Shown here: positions 24,553 to 33,713 of the stretch, one piece after another
Position numbering within the stretch: the first letter of the stretch is position 1
Layout: each line of letters opens with the position of its first letter
Origin: Burkholderiales bacterium
GTDB lineage: Bacteria; Pseudomonadota; Gammaproteobacteria; Burkholderiales; Burkholderiaceae_C
Length of the DNA: 34,993 nucleotides
NCBI GenBank assembly: GCA_018971105.1
Contig: JAGWVB010000013.1
Span: forward strand, 1-34,993
Direction: 5' to 3'
Program-made: the position numbers and the translations under genes
The notes under the pieces: generated by a model
Told to the model about the DNA's origin: nothing
Database searches by the model: none
Seen by the model: the letters and a program-made list of their open reading frames with translations, nothing else

Positions 24553-25403
24553 TGGTCGAGCGCCGCCCGCTGCTGACCTTCGTCTCGCACGCCGTGCTGC
24601 TGCTCGGCGTGCTGGTGACGCTGTTCCCGATCTACGTCACGCTCGTCGCTTCGAGCCAGAGCGCCGAACAGATGAAGCGGGTGCCGATGTCGCTCGTGCC
24701 GGGAACGAGCGCGCTGCACAACTTCTCGATCGTCCTGTTCGGGGACGGCAGCGCCCCGGGCGCGACGGCGATGGCGCACATGCTCCAGGTCTCGCTCGCG
24801 ATGGCGCTGGGCATCGCCGTCGGCAAGATCGTGATCTCGATGCTCTCCGCTTTCGCGATCGTCTATTTCGAGTTCCCCGGGCGCAAGACCTTCTTCTGGA
24901 TGATCTTCGTGACCCTGATGCTGCCGGTGGAGGTGCGCATCTCGCCCACCTACCAGGTCGTCGCCAACCTCGGCCTGCTCAACACCTATGCCGGCCTTAC
25001 GCTGCCGCTCATCGCCTCGGCCACCGCGACCTTCCTGTTTCGCCAGTTCTTCCTCACCGTGCCCGACGAACTCGCCGAGGCCGCGCGCATCGACGGTGCC
25101 GGGCCGCTGCGCTTCCTGCGCGACGTGCTGCTGCCGCTGTCGGCCACCAACATCGCCGCGCTCTTCGTGATCCAGTTCATCTACGGCTGGAACCAGTACC
25201 TGTGGCCGCTGCTCGCGACGACGAACGAGAACATGTACCCGATCGTGCTCGGCCTGAAGCGCGTCATCGGCGCCAGCGGCGACGTCGCGGTGCAGTGGGA
25301 GCTGGCAATGGCGACCGCGGTGCTGGCGATGGCGCCGCCCGCGCTCGTCGTGATGCTGATGCAGAAGTGGTTCGTCAAGGGCCTGGTCGACAGCGAGAAA
25401 TAA
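24552..25403 (+). CDS. ugpE: sn-Glycerol-3-phosphate ABC transporter permease UgpE
   Basis: This 283-residue second permease has multiple hydrophobic helices and the EAA loop [21 protein letters not shown]. The typical ending [16 protein letters not shown] is present. It forms the membrane channel together with UgpA. The ATPase gene begins six bases after its stop. Confidence 0.95.
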   Translation: MVERRPLLTFVSHAVLLLGVLVTLFPIYVTLVASSQSAEQMKRVPMSLVPGTSALHNFSIVLFGDGSAPGATAMAHMLQVSLAMALGIAVGKIVISMLSAFAIVYFEFPGRKTFFWMIFVTLMLPVEVRISPTYQVVANLGLLNTYAGLTLPLIASATATFLFRQFFLTVPDELAEAARIDGAGPLRFLRDVLLPLSATNIAALFVIQFIYGWNQYLWPLLATTNENMYPIVLGLKRVIGASGDVAVQWELAMATAVLAMAPPALVVMLMQKWFVKGLVDSEK

Positions 25404-25409
25404 ATCAAC

Positions 25410-26476
<1,067 letters not shown>

Positions 26477-26480
<4 letters not shown>

Positions 26481-26749
26481 ACGACTGGCCCTACCCTCTG
26501 TGGATCGCCCACCGCGGCGCCGGCCGGCTTGCGCCCGAGAACACGCTCGCCGCGTTCCGCGTCGGCGCCGGCTACGGCTACCGCGGCTTCGAATGCGACG
26601 TGAAGCTCAGCGCCGACGGCGTGCCCTTGCTGCTCCACGACGACACGCTCGACCGCACCACGCCGGAACGCTGGCTGATCCACGCGGCGACGGCGGCGAC
26701 TTCGTCGGCGATCACCTGGGCGCTGCTGACCTGGATCCGGGTTTCGTGA
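26477..26749 (+). pseudogene. ugpQ: Truncated glycerophosphodiester phosphodiesterase (UgpQ)
   Basis: This 90-codon frame begins [20 protein letters not shown] with the HRG catalytic motif, then [24 protein letters not shown] and [11 protein letters not shown], the start of the GDPD TIM barrel. After DRTT the sequence stops matching, and the frame ends at about one third of the usual 240-250 residues. Residues for metal binding and catalysis in the rest of the barrel are absent, so it should be inactive. The first 64 residues look undamaged, pointing to a recent deletion. The start overlaps ugpC, as in an intact ugpCQ operon. Confidence 0.8.
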
Positions 26750-26777
26750 CTCTGACCGGGGCGCCGGCCCGTTGCCA

Positions 26778-27095
26778 TCAGTGGTAGTCGTCCTCGAGCT
26801 GGTGCCGCAAGGCGACGACGACCACGTTCGGCGCGTCCTCGATTTCGAAGAGCGCGACGTAGCCCGATCGACCGAAGGGGATGACCAGTTCGCGCAGGAA
26901 GGGGCTCCGGCCCGCCTTGCGACAGGTGAACGGCGACGTCTTCAGCGTCGCGATGCCGGACCGCAATGCGGTGATCGCCCGCGCCGGCAGACCCAGGCCG
27001 CCATCGTCGCGGGCCAGTCCCCGCTCGAGCAAGAAGTCGAACAGCCGACCGAGATCCTCCTCGGCGTCGCGTGTCAGGCGGATCTTGAAGCTCAC
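26778..27095 (-). CDS. RelE/ParE-family toxin of a type II toxin-antitoxin module
   Basis: This 105-residue protein has the ParE/RelE pattern: KIRLTRDAEEDLGRLFDFLL at the start, ATLKTSPFTCRKAG in the middle and RELVIPFGRSGYVALFEIED near the end. It acts on gyrase (ParE-like) or ribosome-bound mRNA (RelE-like); the sequence does not tell which. Its start overlaps the stop of the antitoxin gene by four bases. Confidence 0.85.
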   Translation of the reverse strand: MSFKIRLTRDAEEDLGRLFDFLLERGLARDDGGLGLPARAITALRSGIATLKTSPFTCRKAGRSPFLRELVIPFGRSGYVALFEIEDAPNVVVVALRHQLEDDYH

Positions 27096-27373
27096 TTTCT
27101 CGTCTTGGCCAGGCGCGTGCGCGCGGCGTCGAGCTTGCGCTGCAGTCCGTCGATCACGACCTCGGCGTCGACGTAGTCACCGGTGCGGCGGGCTTCGTCG
27201 CGCGAGCGCAAGCCGCGGGCGATGAACTCGGCCTGGATCCGCCGCCGCTCGACGCTGGCTCGCACCGACGCTTCGACGAACTCGGACAAGGTCTCGCCCT
27301 CGGTCAGCACGGCCTCGACCTGGGCGCGGAACTCGGGCTCGACGCGGACGGAAGGGATGGTGGCGGTCTTCAT
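27092..27373 (-). CDS. Antitoxin of the RelE/ParE-type module (YlcJ/CopG-like)
   Basis: This 93-residue protein starts at MKTATIPSVRVEPEFR (27373); the track start at 27409 runs through the operator. The N-terminal IPSVRVEPEFRAQVEAVLTEGETLSEFVEASV pattern is a ribbon-helix-helix domain. The C-terminal helical part (RRTGDYVDAEVVIDGLQRKL) would wrap the toxin. It probably represses its own promoter through the palindrome 8 bp upstream. Confidence 0.8.
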   Translation of the reverse strand: MKTATIPSVRVEPEFRAQVEAVLTEGETLSEFVEASVRASVERRRIQAEFIARGLRSRDEARRTGDYVDAEVVIDGLQRKLDAARTRLAKTRK

Positions 27374-27380
27374 GCTGGCA

Positions 27381-27402
27381 CTGTATCGCAATTGCGCTAC
27401 AG
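27381..27402 (-). promoter_or_regulatory. Palindromic operator of the first toxin-antitoxin module
   Basis: The 11-bp arms CTGTATCGCAA and (inverse) CTGTAGCGCAA match at ten of eleven positions and meet without spacer. The palindrome lies just upstream of the antitoxin start, as expected for autoregulation by the antitoxin or toxin-antitoxin complex. Confidence 0.65.
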
Positions 27403-27409
27403 TCGCCAT

Positions 27410-27892
27410 CGGCTGATCTACGGACGCTCCCTAACGCTGTTCAACTCGCCGGCGAACATTCCATTGGTCATTGCCGAAACGGTTGGGTCATATTTCGTTT
27501 TCCACGCTTTCTGCTTCGTTGGCGACAAGATCGCAGCGCGATTTAGACGGATCCATTGACCGCGCCGCCACCCTGGTCCGGGTACCAAGTCTTGCCTTTG
27601 CCTCACGTTGCCTGGCCTGCGTCTTCTTGCCCTTGTCCTCGGGGTTGATGAAACCCGTTTGCCCGCTTGGGCGGCGGCGCTGGCGTGACCAGTGACTTGT
27701 GGCCGATTGCCGGGCGTCACGAACGGCCGGTTCGTGGAGGCGAAAAGCGAAGCGGCGGGGCTGAACAACGGGATGCTTCGGAGAAGTCCGAAGGTCGGGA
27801 TTGGGTCGGACCCGGCGCGCCAACTTCGCCAATAAGCTGCGGTGGACCCGTCATCGAGCTCTGGACCTGCGCCAGCGGCGACCCAGGCGCCG
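27410..27892. other. Non-coding or degenerate spacer between two toxin-antitoxin modules
   Basis: Open frames exist on both strands (for example 27488-27832 minus), but their products are Arg/Ser-rich, lack a ribosome binding site and resemble no family. Base composition is less GC-rich around 27470-27560. I see no gene here. Confidence 0.5.
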
Positions 27893-28219
27893 TCAGTTCG
27901 AGGCGAACTCGTCGCCCGAGATTGCGGCGATGTCCTGGCGCTCGCCCAGCAGCCGGACCACATCAAGGTGGTTTCCGCGTTCGAAGTAGCACCAGAGTAG
28001 CGGGAACCTCGCCACCCGCCATGTCCGAAGCCCCGGAATGCCGAGGTGCTTGCCCAGCGTCGGTGAGCCGACGCCGGGTTCGAGTTCAACCTGGTCAAGC
28101 GCGGCGTTGGTGGCCTTGGCCAGTTTCACGGCCACGCGGGTGCCAGCCTCATTGCGGTAGTACCTGACCTCGCCTTGCTGATCGCGCAATGCCTGCGGGC
28201 GCAGAACTGCCGGCTTCAA
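27893..28219 (-). CDS. ParE-type toxin of a second type II module
   Basis: The protein has 108 residues. The TTG start at 28219 overlaps the antitoxin stop (TTGA). The segment LRPQALRDQQGEVRYYRNEAG, AALDQVELEPGVGSP and LRTWRVARFPLLWCYFERGN with the ending VVRLLGERQDIAAI match the ParE plasmid-stabilisation fold. Targets of this family include DNA gyrase. It is read from the antitoxin promoter. Confidence 0.85.
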   Translation of the reverse strand: MKPAVLRPQALRDQQGEVRYYRNEAGTRVAVKLAKATNAALDQVELEPGVGSPTLGKHLGIPGLRTWRVARFPLLWCYFERGNHLDVVRLLGERQDIAAISGDEFASN

Positions 28220-28452
28220 TCGATCTCGCCGCGAGCGATCGCCAGCAGTTCTTTTTCGTCCGCCTTGTTGCGGCGCCGACCGGGCCCGGATGCCAGCCCT
28301 TCTTCGATGAGATCGCGCAGCCGCTTCTTGGCCTGTTCTTCCTGATCTCGGCGGACCAGGTCGCGGATGTACTCGCTGGTGTTGCCGTAATTGCCGGCGG
28401 CGACCCGACTGTCGATGTACTCGCGCATCGACTCGGGCAATGCAAAGCTCAT
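28216..28452 (-). CDS. ParD-type antitoxin of the second module
   Basis: The protein has 78 residues from MSFALPESMREYIDSRVAAG at 28452; an in-frame ATG at 28467 (MGRQT...) is an alternative start. The ribbon-helix-helix signature FALPESMREYIDSRV...GNYGNTSEYIRDLVRRDQEE is classic ParD. The C-terminal tail binds the toxin. The palindrome upstream is the likely autoregulatory site. Confidence 0.88.
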   Translation of the reverse strand: MSFALPESMREYIDSRVAAGNYGNTSEYIRDLVRRDQEEQAKKRLRDLIEEGLASGPGRRRNKADEKELLAIARGEID

Positions 28453-28483
28453 GGTTTGGCGACCCATGGTGGTATCTTGGTCA

Positions 28484-28504
28484 ACTTGACAACAGTTGTC
28501 AAGT
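28484..28504 (-). promoter_or_regulatory. Perfect palindromic operator of the parDE-like module
   Basis: ACTTGACAAC and its exact inverse GTTGTCAAGT flank a single A. The 21-bp perfect palindrome is 17-32 bp before the possible parD starts and contains TTGACA on both strands, so it probably overlaps the -35 box. Confidence 0.75.
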
Positions 28505-28699
28505 CTGCCGGCGGGAACTCTTCCCGCTCCAGGAGTGCCGCCGCTGGCCGCCTGGCGAAGCCATCCGTGAGGTATGTCGATCATGGCAAGGCCGGTGGCT
28601 ATTCCGCCACGAAATCGGAGCGGCCGATTCGTCCGGTCGGCGTCAAGGGTCCGCTGCGCCGGGCTTCGCCCGCCCTGGACCCCGCCCGCACGCCCAAGG

Positions 28700-29029
28700 T
28701 CATGCCGGACCACCTACTCGAATTTCAAGACAGTCGTCGACGCTGCCGAAGGTCGCGGTGAACTCGTCGACGAAAGGCCCGACCGCGGTCAACGTCAGCG
28801 TGACCCGGTGCCAGCCGCCGTCCTCGATCGTCGACTGTAGGTCATGGTCCCAGTCCATCCCGTCGTCGATCGGACCATGCGTATCGGGAAACATGCGCCA
28901 GGCCCAGTCGAGCACTTGTTGCACTTCCGCCATCACCGCCGCGTGGCGCCCGGCAGGCGTGGAGGCCGTGGCTTCCAGCGTGGCAATGCCCTCAGCCACC
29001 TCATCGATGTCGAAGATCAGGTAATCCAT
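28700..29029 (-). CDS. Hypothetical small acidic protein
   Basis: This 109-residue protein starts MDYLIFDIDEVAEGIATLEA at 29029. It is acidic and well structured by composition (WAWRMFPDTHGPIDDGMDWD, then a beta-rich WHRVTLTLTAVGPFVDEFTA). Size, acidity and accessory setting recall immunity or antitoxin-like proteins, but I recognise no family. It stands alone; 28505-28699 upstream of the parD operator carries no gene. Confidence 0.6.
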   Translation of the reverse strand: MDYLIFDIDEVAEGIATLEATASTPAGRHAAVMAEVQQVLDWAWRMFPDTHGPIDDGMDWDHDLQSTIEDGGWHRVTLTLTAVGPFVDEFTATFGSVDDCLEIRVGGPA

Positions 29030-29141
29030 CGAAGCCGCTGTGCCGACACGGCAGGCCGATCGCCCAGGACCCAGGTTTCGATTGCCGACAGGCACGACCG
29101 GGCGTTGCCGGAACGGGAAGTCGCGCGTATCGACCCCGGAT

Positions 29142-29477
29142 TCATTCGCTTGATGGCTCGACCACGACCGCCGTGCCGTAGCACAGCACTTCCGTCAGAC
29201 CCGCCATGAGGTCCGTCGCGTCGTAGCGCATCGAGATGATCGCGTTGGCACCCAGTTGCCGGCCATGCCGGCACATCAACCCGTAGGTATCGACTCGTGC
29301 CTGCTCGCACAACGTCGTGTAGATGGTGATGTTGCCGCCGAAGAGCGACTGCAATCCGCCGAAGAAATTGCCCACGATCGAACGCGACCGCACGGTGATG
29401 CCGCGCACGACACCCAGGTTGCGGACTACCTTGTAGCCGGGCAGCGTCAGCGCCGTCGTCACCATCGTATCGTTCAT
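29142..29477 (-). CDS. YbjQ-family (heavy-metal-binding-domain, DUF74) protein
   Basis: The protein has 111 residues. The ATG at 29477 has GGGGGAA four bases upstream; the track's longer start is rejected. The family core is clear: [23 protein letters not shown], then [31 protein letters not shown] and [10 protein letters not shown]. YbjQ proteins form pentameric rings of unknown function; the metal-binding name is by similarity only. Confidence 0.88.
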   Translation of the reverse strand: MNDTMVTTALTLPGYKVVRNLGVVRGITVRSRSIVGNFFGGLQSLFGGNITIYTTLCEQARVDTYGLMCRHGRQLGANAIISMRYDATDLMAGLTEVLCYGTAVVVEPSSE

Positions 29478-30061
29478 GAACTTCCCCCTGTGGATGGCGC
29501 GCAATGTAGCGCGAATTGGGCTCCGGCCCGCCTTGCGGCAGGTGCAGGGCAAGCCCCCACGATCGATCACTGCTTGCTCGCGACGATCGACGTCGGGAAC
29601 CATCGGGTACGGATCGGCGCGACCCTGGCGCAGCCCATCCAGAACGCTCAGCAGGTCGTCGCTCATCTCGATGTCGACGGCGCGAAGCTCGAGGGGATCC
29701 CGTGCCAGCGCCCGGCCGTTGCCCTTCGCGGCGATGAAACGGGCGCCGCGCGGAATCGGGCCGGAGTCGCGGATCTCGGCGCGGTGAAGCCATCGAGCAG
29801 AGGCCTGGGTGCCCTTGCGCGTGGATTCCGGGCCTCGGCTCTCGGATCGATCGATTTCGCCGGCAATTCCGGACCGCAGATTCAAATCGCCTCGACGCGA
29901 CCACCGCGGCTGTCCGCGATCCAGGGCTTCCCCTCACAGGGGTCTTGGAGTACGCTGCGCGCCCGGATTCGACATCGCTTCGCAACGAGCGCCCTGCGGG
30001 ATCCCGATTACCAGACATTTGCGGCAGATCCGTTCCAGCCCCCCTCGAAGGAAACAAGCCC
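29478..30061. other. Intergenic region with a possible decayed minus-strand gene
   Basis: The minus frame continuous with ybjQ reads [20 protein letters not shown] and [20 protein letters not shown], protein-like but without start signal. It then contains [10 protein letters not shown], the same residues as in the toxin at 26778, encoded by nearly identical DNA. This suggests rearranged gene debris. The last 100 bases before 30062 are presumably the promoter of the SGNH hydrolase gene. Confidence 0.35.
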
Positions 30062-30967
30062 ATGACTTCCACCCAATCACGTTCCACTTTCGGCAGGCGC
30101 ATGAAAGACCTGGCACTCGGCTTGGCCCTGGCCGGGGGGCTTGTTGCGGCCGCGGCCGCCAAGCCGCCGGCCATGGAGCAGGACGGTGGCTTGCTCGCTC
30201 TCGGGGACAGCATCGTCTACGGCTTCATCGACGGCGACGGCTACGCCTATGGCAACCCCGGCAATTTCATCGGCTACCCGGAATTCCTGGAACGCCAGAT
30301 CGGCTTGAGAGCCACCAATGCCTCATGTCCCGGCGAGACGGCGGCAGGATTCGTCTCGTGGACGGGTGCCGACAACGGCTGCCGGCCGTTCCGGGCCAGT
30401 TTCCCGCTCCACGTCCCTTACGGCGCCACCCAGACCCAGCTCGACTGGGCGACGACCTACCTGTCGACGCACAAGAACACGCGGCTCGTGACCATCGGCC
30501 TCGGGGCGAACGACGGTTTTCTGCTCCAGGCCGCCTGCCAGGGCGACACGACCTGCATCATGAACGGGCTGCCGGCGACCCTGGCCTCGATTTACGCGAA
30601 CATGAACACCATCCTCGCCAATCTGAAGGCAACGGGGTTCAAAGGCATCCTGATGGTGGTCAACTACTACTCGCTGGATTACTCCGATCCCGTCCAGACC
30701 GGATTCAGCATGGCGCTGAATTCGACCCTGGCCGCCGTGGCCGCGGCCAACGGGGCCGTCGTTGCCGACGTGTTCTCGGCCTTCCAGCAAGTCGCCGTAG
30801 CCGCGGGTGGCAAGACCTGCATGACGGGCTTGCTCAACGGCGCCAATCCGCAGAACGCGGCGCCGCCGTTCGCCTGCGATGTCCATCCCAGCCTGTCCGG
30901 CCAACGGCTCCTCGCCAAGGTGGTGGCGGCGACGTTTGTCCAGGCGGGCGGTCATCCGCGCGATTGA
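30062..30967 (+). CDS. Secreted SGNH/GDSL hydrolase
   Basis: The protein has 301 residues. The ATG at 30062 follows GAAGGA at about ten bases. A signal peptide (LALGLALAGGLVAAAAA) sends it out of the cytoplasm. Block I LLALGDSIVYG carries the nucleophile Ser50. The block III motif is GLGANDGF, and block V FACDVHPSLSGQRLL supplies the Asp-His pair. Four or more cysteines could form disulfides. The family includes lipases, esterases and carbohydrate deacetylases; the substrate cannot be told. It stands alone. Confidence 0.85.
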   Translation: MTSTQSRSTFGRRMKDLALGLALAGGLVAAAAAKPPAMEQDGGLLALGDSIVYGFIDGDGYAYGNPGNFIGYPEFLERQIGLRATNASCPGETAAGFVSWTGADNGCRPFRASFPLHVPYGATQTQLDWATTYLSTHKNTRLVTIGLGANDGFLLQAACQGDTTCIMNGLPATLASIYANMNTILANLKATGFKGILMVVNYYSLDYSDPVQTGFSMALNSTLAAVAAANGAVVADVFSAFQQVAVAAGGKTCMTGLLNGANPQNAAPPFACDVHPSLSGQRLLAKVVAATFVQAGGHPRD

Positions 30968-31407
30968 CGATCGGCGGCGGCGAGGGCTGCAGCCCCGCCC
31001 CCTTCCGCCACCTCGAACTCGCCCTTGATCGCTGCGCGCCGGGTCGGGCCCGGCCACGGTCCGCGCGCTGCAAGGTGGCGGGCGCCGTATTCACCATCAC
31101 CCGGCTTTGGCGCCGCAGGAGCCGGACAACGGAACCGGCGGCCCTGACCGAACGATCCGCACCGCGCTGCGACGGGCCCGGAATCCGCTTGCGTCCTTGC
31201 GGTCGATTCACCGACCGGATCCCTGTCTGCGCTCGCATCCCGGCTCCCGGTGGAACAGGCGGTCGCTCGATGCGGGAGCGCCGAAATCCGCCCGAACGAG
31301 AGCCCATCACAACGGCCGCATCGCGCGTCAGACGCGGTGCAGGGTCATGCGGCCACCGTAGTGCCCATCGTGGTGCCCATCGATGGCCCCGGGCACCGTC
31401 GCAGGCT
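30968..31407. other. Intergenic stretch, hairpin only
   Basis: A hairpin with GGGCT/AGCCC arms (about 30978-30999) follows the SGNH gene but lacks a T-tract. The rest holds only Arg/Pro-rich shadow frames. Nothing else is seen. Confidence 0.5.
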
Positions 31408-31947
31408 TCAGCCTTCCAGCGCCGGCGCCGGGGGGAAATCCACGGCGATCTGCGTGGCGCCGTGCAGGAAGTTGCTGATCATCTTGTCGCCCACCACGAC
31501 CAGTGCGTCGACGAGTTGGCCTTCGGTCCAGCCGGCGGCGAAGAAGGCCTGCACCAGCGCCGGGTCGGCATGGCCGCGTTCGAGCGTGATGTTGCGCACC
31601 AGTCTGGCCAGCGCATCCAGCCGCACATCGAAGCCGGCGCCGCCACGGCGGATCTCCAGGATCTGCTCGGGCGTGAAACCCACCATCTTGCCCAGCGCCG
31701 TGTGCGCCGCCAGGCAATAGGCGCAGTGGTTGACCTGGCTGACCACCAGGTTGACGACTTCGCGCGCCTTCGGGCTCAGCGAGCTCTTGGCGTTCTGCAG
31801 CGCCAGATAGGTGGCCAACGCCGTATCCGAATAGGCAAACGTGGCGTACAGGTTGGGCACGAAGCCCAGGCCCTTCTTGAGTTGGTCGAAGATGGCCTGA
31901 TTGGCCGGCGAGACTTGGTCGTGGCGGGGGACGGTGATGGTCTTCAT
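31408..31947 (-). CDS. Carboxymuconolactone decarboxylase / AhpD-like protein
   Basis: The protein has 179 residues. The ATG at 31947 has AGGAG seven bases upstream. The AhpD-like core has QVNHCAYCLAAHTALGK with the CxxC redox pair and the downstream His, and the helical LSPKAREVVNLVVSQ before it. Such proteins are peroxidase-related thiol enzymes. It lies downstream of a truncated SDR gene and near a divergent LysR gene. This is the common layout of LysR-controlled stress or detoxification genes. Confidence 0.88.
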   Translation of the reverse strand: MKTITVPRHDQVSPANQAIFDQLKKGLGFVPNLYATFAYSDTALATYLALQNAKSSLSPKAREVVNLVVSQVNHCAYCLAAHTALGKMVGFTPEQILEIRRGGAGFDVRLDALARLVRNITLERGHADPALVQAFFAAGWTEGQLVDALVVVGDKMISNFLHGATQIAVDFPPAPALEG

Positions 31948-32021
31948 GAGAAGCTCCTGTCGATGAGGGTCGTGGATCGGGATGGAAGCGGTGCGATGAC
32001 CGGGCCCTTGGGGCCATCGTT

Positions 32022-32177
32022 TCAGGCGAGGCACGGGCCGGTGATGGCCCGTTGCAGGCCGGCCGCGTCGCGGCGACCCGAGACGACGAGGTGGGCGCCA
32101 TCACGGGCAAGCGCCAGGGCGGCGGCGCGACCGATGCCGGTCAGGGCGCCGGTGATCGGGACAGTGGGCTCGGGCAT
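32022..32177 (-). pseudogene. 5' stub of a short-chain dehydrogenase (SDR) gene
   Basis: ATG at 32177 with AGGAG upstream opens VPITGALTGIGRAAALALAR and DGAHLVVSGRRDAAGLQ, the NAD(P)-binding start of an SDR (TGxxxGIG). The frame ends after 51 residues, where about 250 are expected; the catalytic YxxxK region is missing. Its promoter side, facing lysR, is intact, so the body of the gene was probably deleted. Confidence 0.75.
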
Positions 32178-32266
32178 CGAGAACTCCTGTAACGAGGGTG
32201 GTGGATCGGTGCAGTGAACTGTGATTGCTGAGCCGTGATGCCGGTAGTCCAGCGAATCGCCTAACA

Positions 32267-32291
32267 TCCATTCCAGATTAGACTGAATGGA
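32267..32291. promoter_or_regulatory. Possible LysR-type binding site
   Basis: TCCATTC and GAATGGA form an inverted repeat with an 11-bp centre (T-N11-A type), ten bases before the lysR start and in the divergent gap to the SDR stub. Position and shape suit LysR autoregulation and activation of the divergent gene. Confidence 0.5.
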
Positions 32292-32300
32292 AGCTACGCG

Positions 32301-33215
32301 ATGGATCGTCTCCTGGCCATGCAGACCTTTGTTCGCGTCGTCGAGACCGGCAGCTTCTCGGCCGTGGCGCGTGAACAATCGAGTACCCAAAGCGCCATCA
32401 GCAAGCAGGTGGCGGCGCTCGAGAAGCACCTGGGAGCCAAGCTGCTGACGCGCACCACACGCACGCTGGCGCTGACCGATGACGGCCTGCGCTACTTCGA
32501 AGACGCGCGGCGGCTGGTAGCGGAAGTGACCGAGGCCGAAGGCCAATTGCGCCGCGGCGAACAGCAGTTGCTCGGCTGGCTGCGGCTGGCCTCGTCGGTG
32601 GGCTTCGGCGTGCGCGTGTTGCGGCCGCATGTGCGCAGCTTCCTGGCGGCCCATCCAGGGGTGAAGATCGACCTGAAACTCAACGACGGTTTCATCGACC
32701 TCGTCGAGCAAGGCATCGACGTGGCCGTGCGCATCGGCAACCTGGCCGACAGCACGCTGGTGGCGCGCCGCATCGGCCGCATCGGCCGCGCCGTGGTGGC
32801 GAGTCGGGACTATGTGCAGGCGGCCACGGCCCGGGGCACCCTGCCCCGCATACCGGAAGACCTGAAGCAGCACCCCTGCATCGTCTACACCGAATTGCGC
32901 AACCGCAATCTGTGGGACTTCAGCACGCCCGATGGATCCAGCGTCTGGGTGCGGGTCGAGGGGCCGCTGCAGACGAATGCGTCGGAGATCGTCCGCGCCG
33001 CGGTGCTCGACGGCGTCGGCATCGCGTACTCACCGACCTGGCTGTTCCAGGACCTGATCGACCGCGGCGAGGTGCAGGTGCTGCTGCCGGGCTGGCCGAC
33101 CAGCCCCTTGCCGCTGCACCTCGTCAGCCCGCCTGAGCGGCGCCACGCGGCCAAGGTGCGGGCTTTCTCGGAACACCTGGCCGCCGCCCTGGTCGACTGC
33201 CCGATGTGCAATTGA
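32301..33215 (+). CDS. LysR-family transcriptional regulator
   Basis: The protein has 304 residues. The N-terminal winged HTH is MQTFVRVVETGSFSAVAREQ, then SAISKQVAALEKHLGAKLLTRTTR. A periplasmic-binding-like effector domain follows (LDGVGIAYSPTWLFQDLIDRGEVQVLLPGW). It resembles the subgroup that controls SDR/quinone-oxidoreductase-type neighbours. It is divergent from the SDR stub and the AhpD-like gene, its probable targets. The effector is unknown. Confidence 0.92.
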   Translation: MDRLLAMQTFVRVVETGSFSAVAREQSSTQSAISKQVAALEKHLGAKLLTRTTRTLALTDDGLRYFEDARRLVAEVTEAEGQLRRGEQQLLGWLRLASSVGFGVRVLRPHVRSFLAAHPGVKIDLKLNDGFIDLVEQGIDVAVRIGNLADSTLVARRIGRIGRAVVASRDYVQAATARGTLPRIPEDLKQHPCIVYTELRNRNLWDFSTPDGSSVWVRVEGPLQTNASEIVRAAVLDGVGIAYSPTWLFQDLIDRGEVQVLLPGWPTSPLPLHLVSPPERRHAAKVRAFSEHLAAALVDCPMCN

Positions 33216-33254
33216 CGATCCGTCCGCGAGCAGCTGGTCTACGGATGCTTGCAC

Positions 33255-33411
33255 CTTGCGCAACGAACGAAACGGCCAGCATCCGTAGCCTCCTCGCGGA
33301 AGCTGCGAGTGAAACGATGGATGACCGGTTCTGGCTGGGCTTGCCTGGCTGGAAAAGCATCAGATCGACCCCATGCGGCTCGGCCCAGACGACGCGGACT
33401 TCCCGCATGCA
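33255..33411 (-). pseudogene. IS3-family transposase remnant with a one-base deletion
   Basis: One minus frame reads REVRVVWAEPHGVDLMLFQP and GKPSQN. After restoring one base the next frame continues IHRFTRSFREEATDAGRF. This matches the DDE region of IS3-type transposases (…AEEHGV-L--IQPGKPSQN-FIERFN-SFREE-LDA-LF). It is far too short to function. The remaining part of 33216-33713 contains an 11-bp inverted repeat (33239-33249 / 33278-33288) but no gene. Confidence 0.6.
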
Positions 33412-33713
33412 CCCCCCATCCGTCGCCCGTGAGGCCGGCCCGGTGAAGTTGGCTTGCAGGGTCTTGGATGGATGGCGCAGCATCCACTCTGGCCGCCTCA
33501 TCACGCGGTTGTGAACGCGATCCGCCTGCGCGCCGGTTCGAATTCGGTCGCAACACATGTCGATGCGCTTTACAGCCGCAGGCCACGGCCTCCGCCTCGA
33601 TCGGACATCCTGCGGCCAAGCCTTTGATCGGGCACATGAACCCTGTTGGCGGCGTGCTTCTTGCAAATCGCCCACCGACTCGTCAATTCGAGCCTATTCT
33701 TGTAGGAGGAACC

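Noticed and set aside
27418-28098. 226-residue minus-strand ORF between the toxin-antitoxin modules
   Set aside because: It overlaps the clear ParE-type toxin gene in another frame and has no recognisable protein features.
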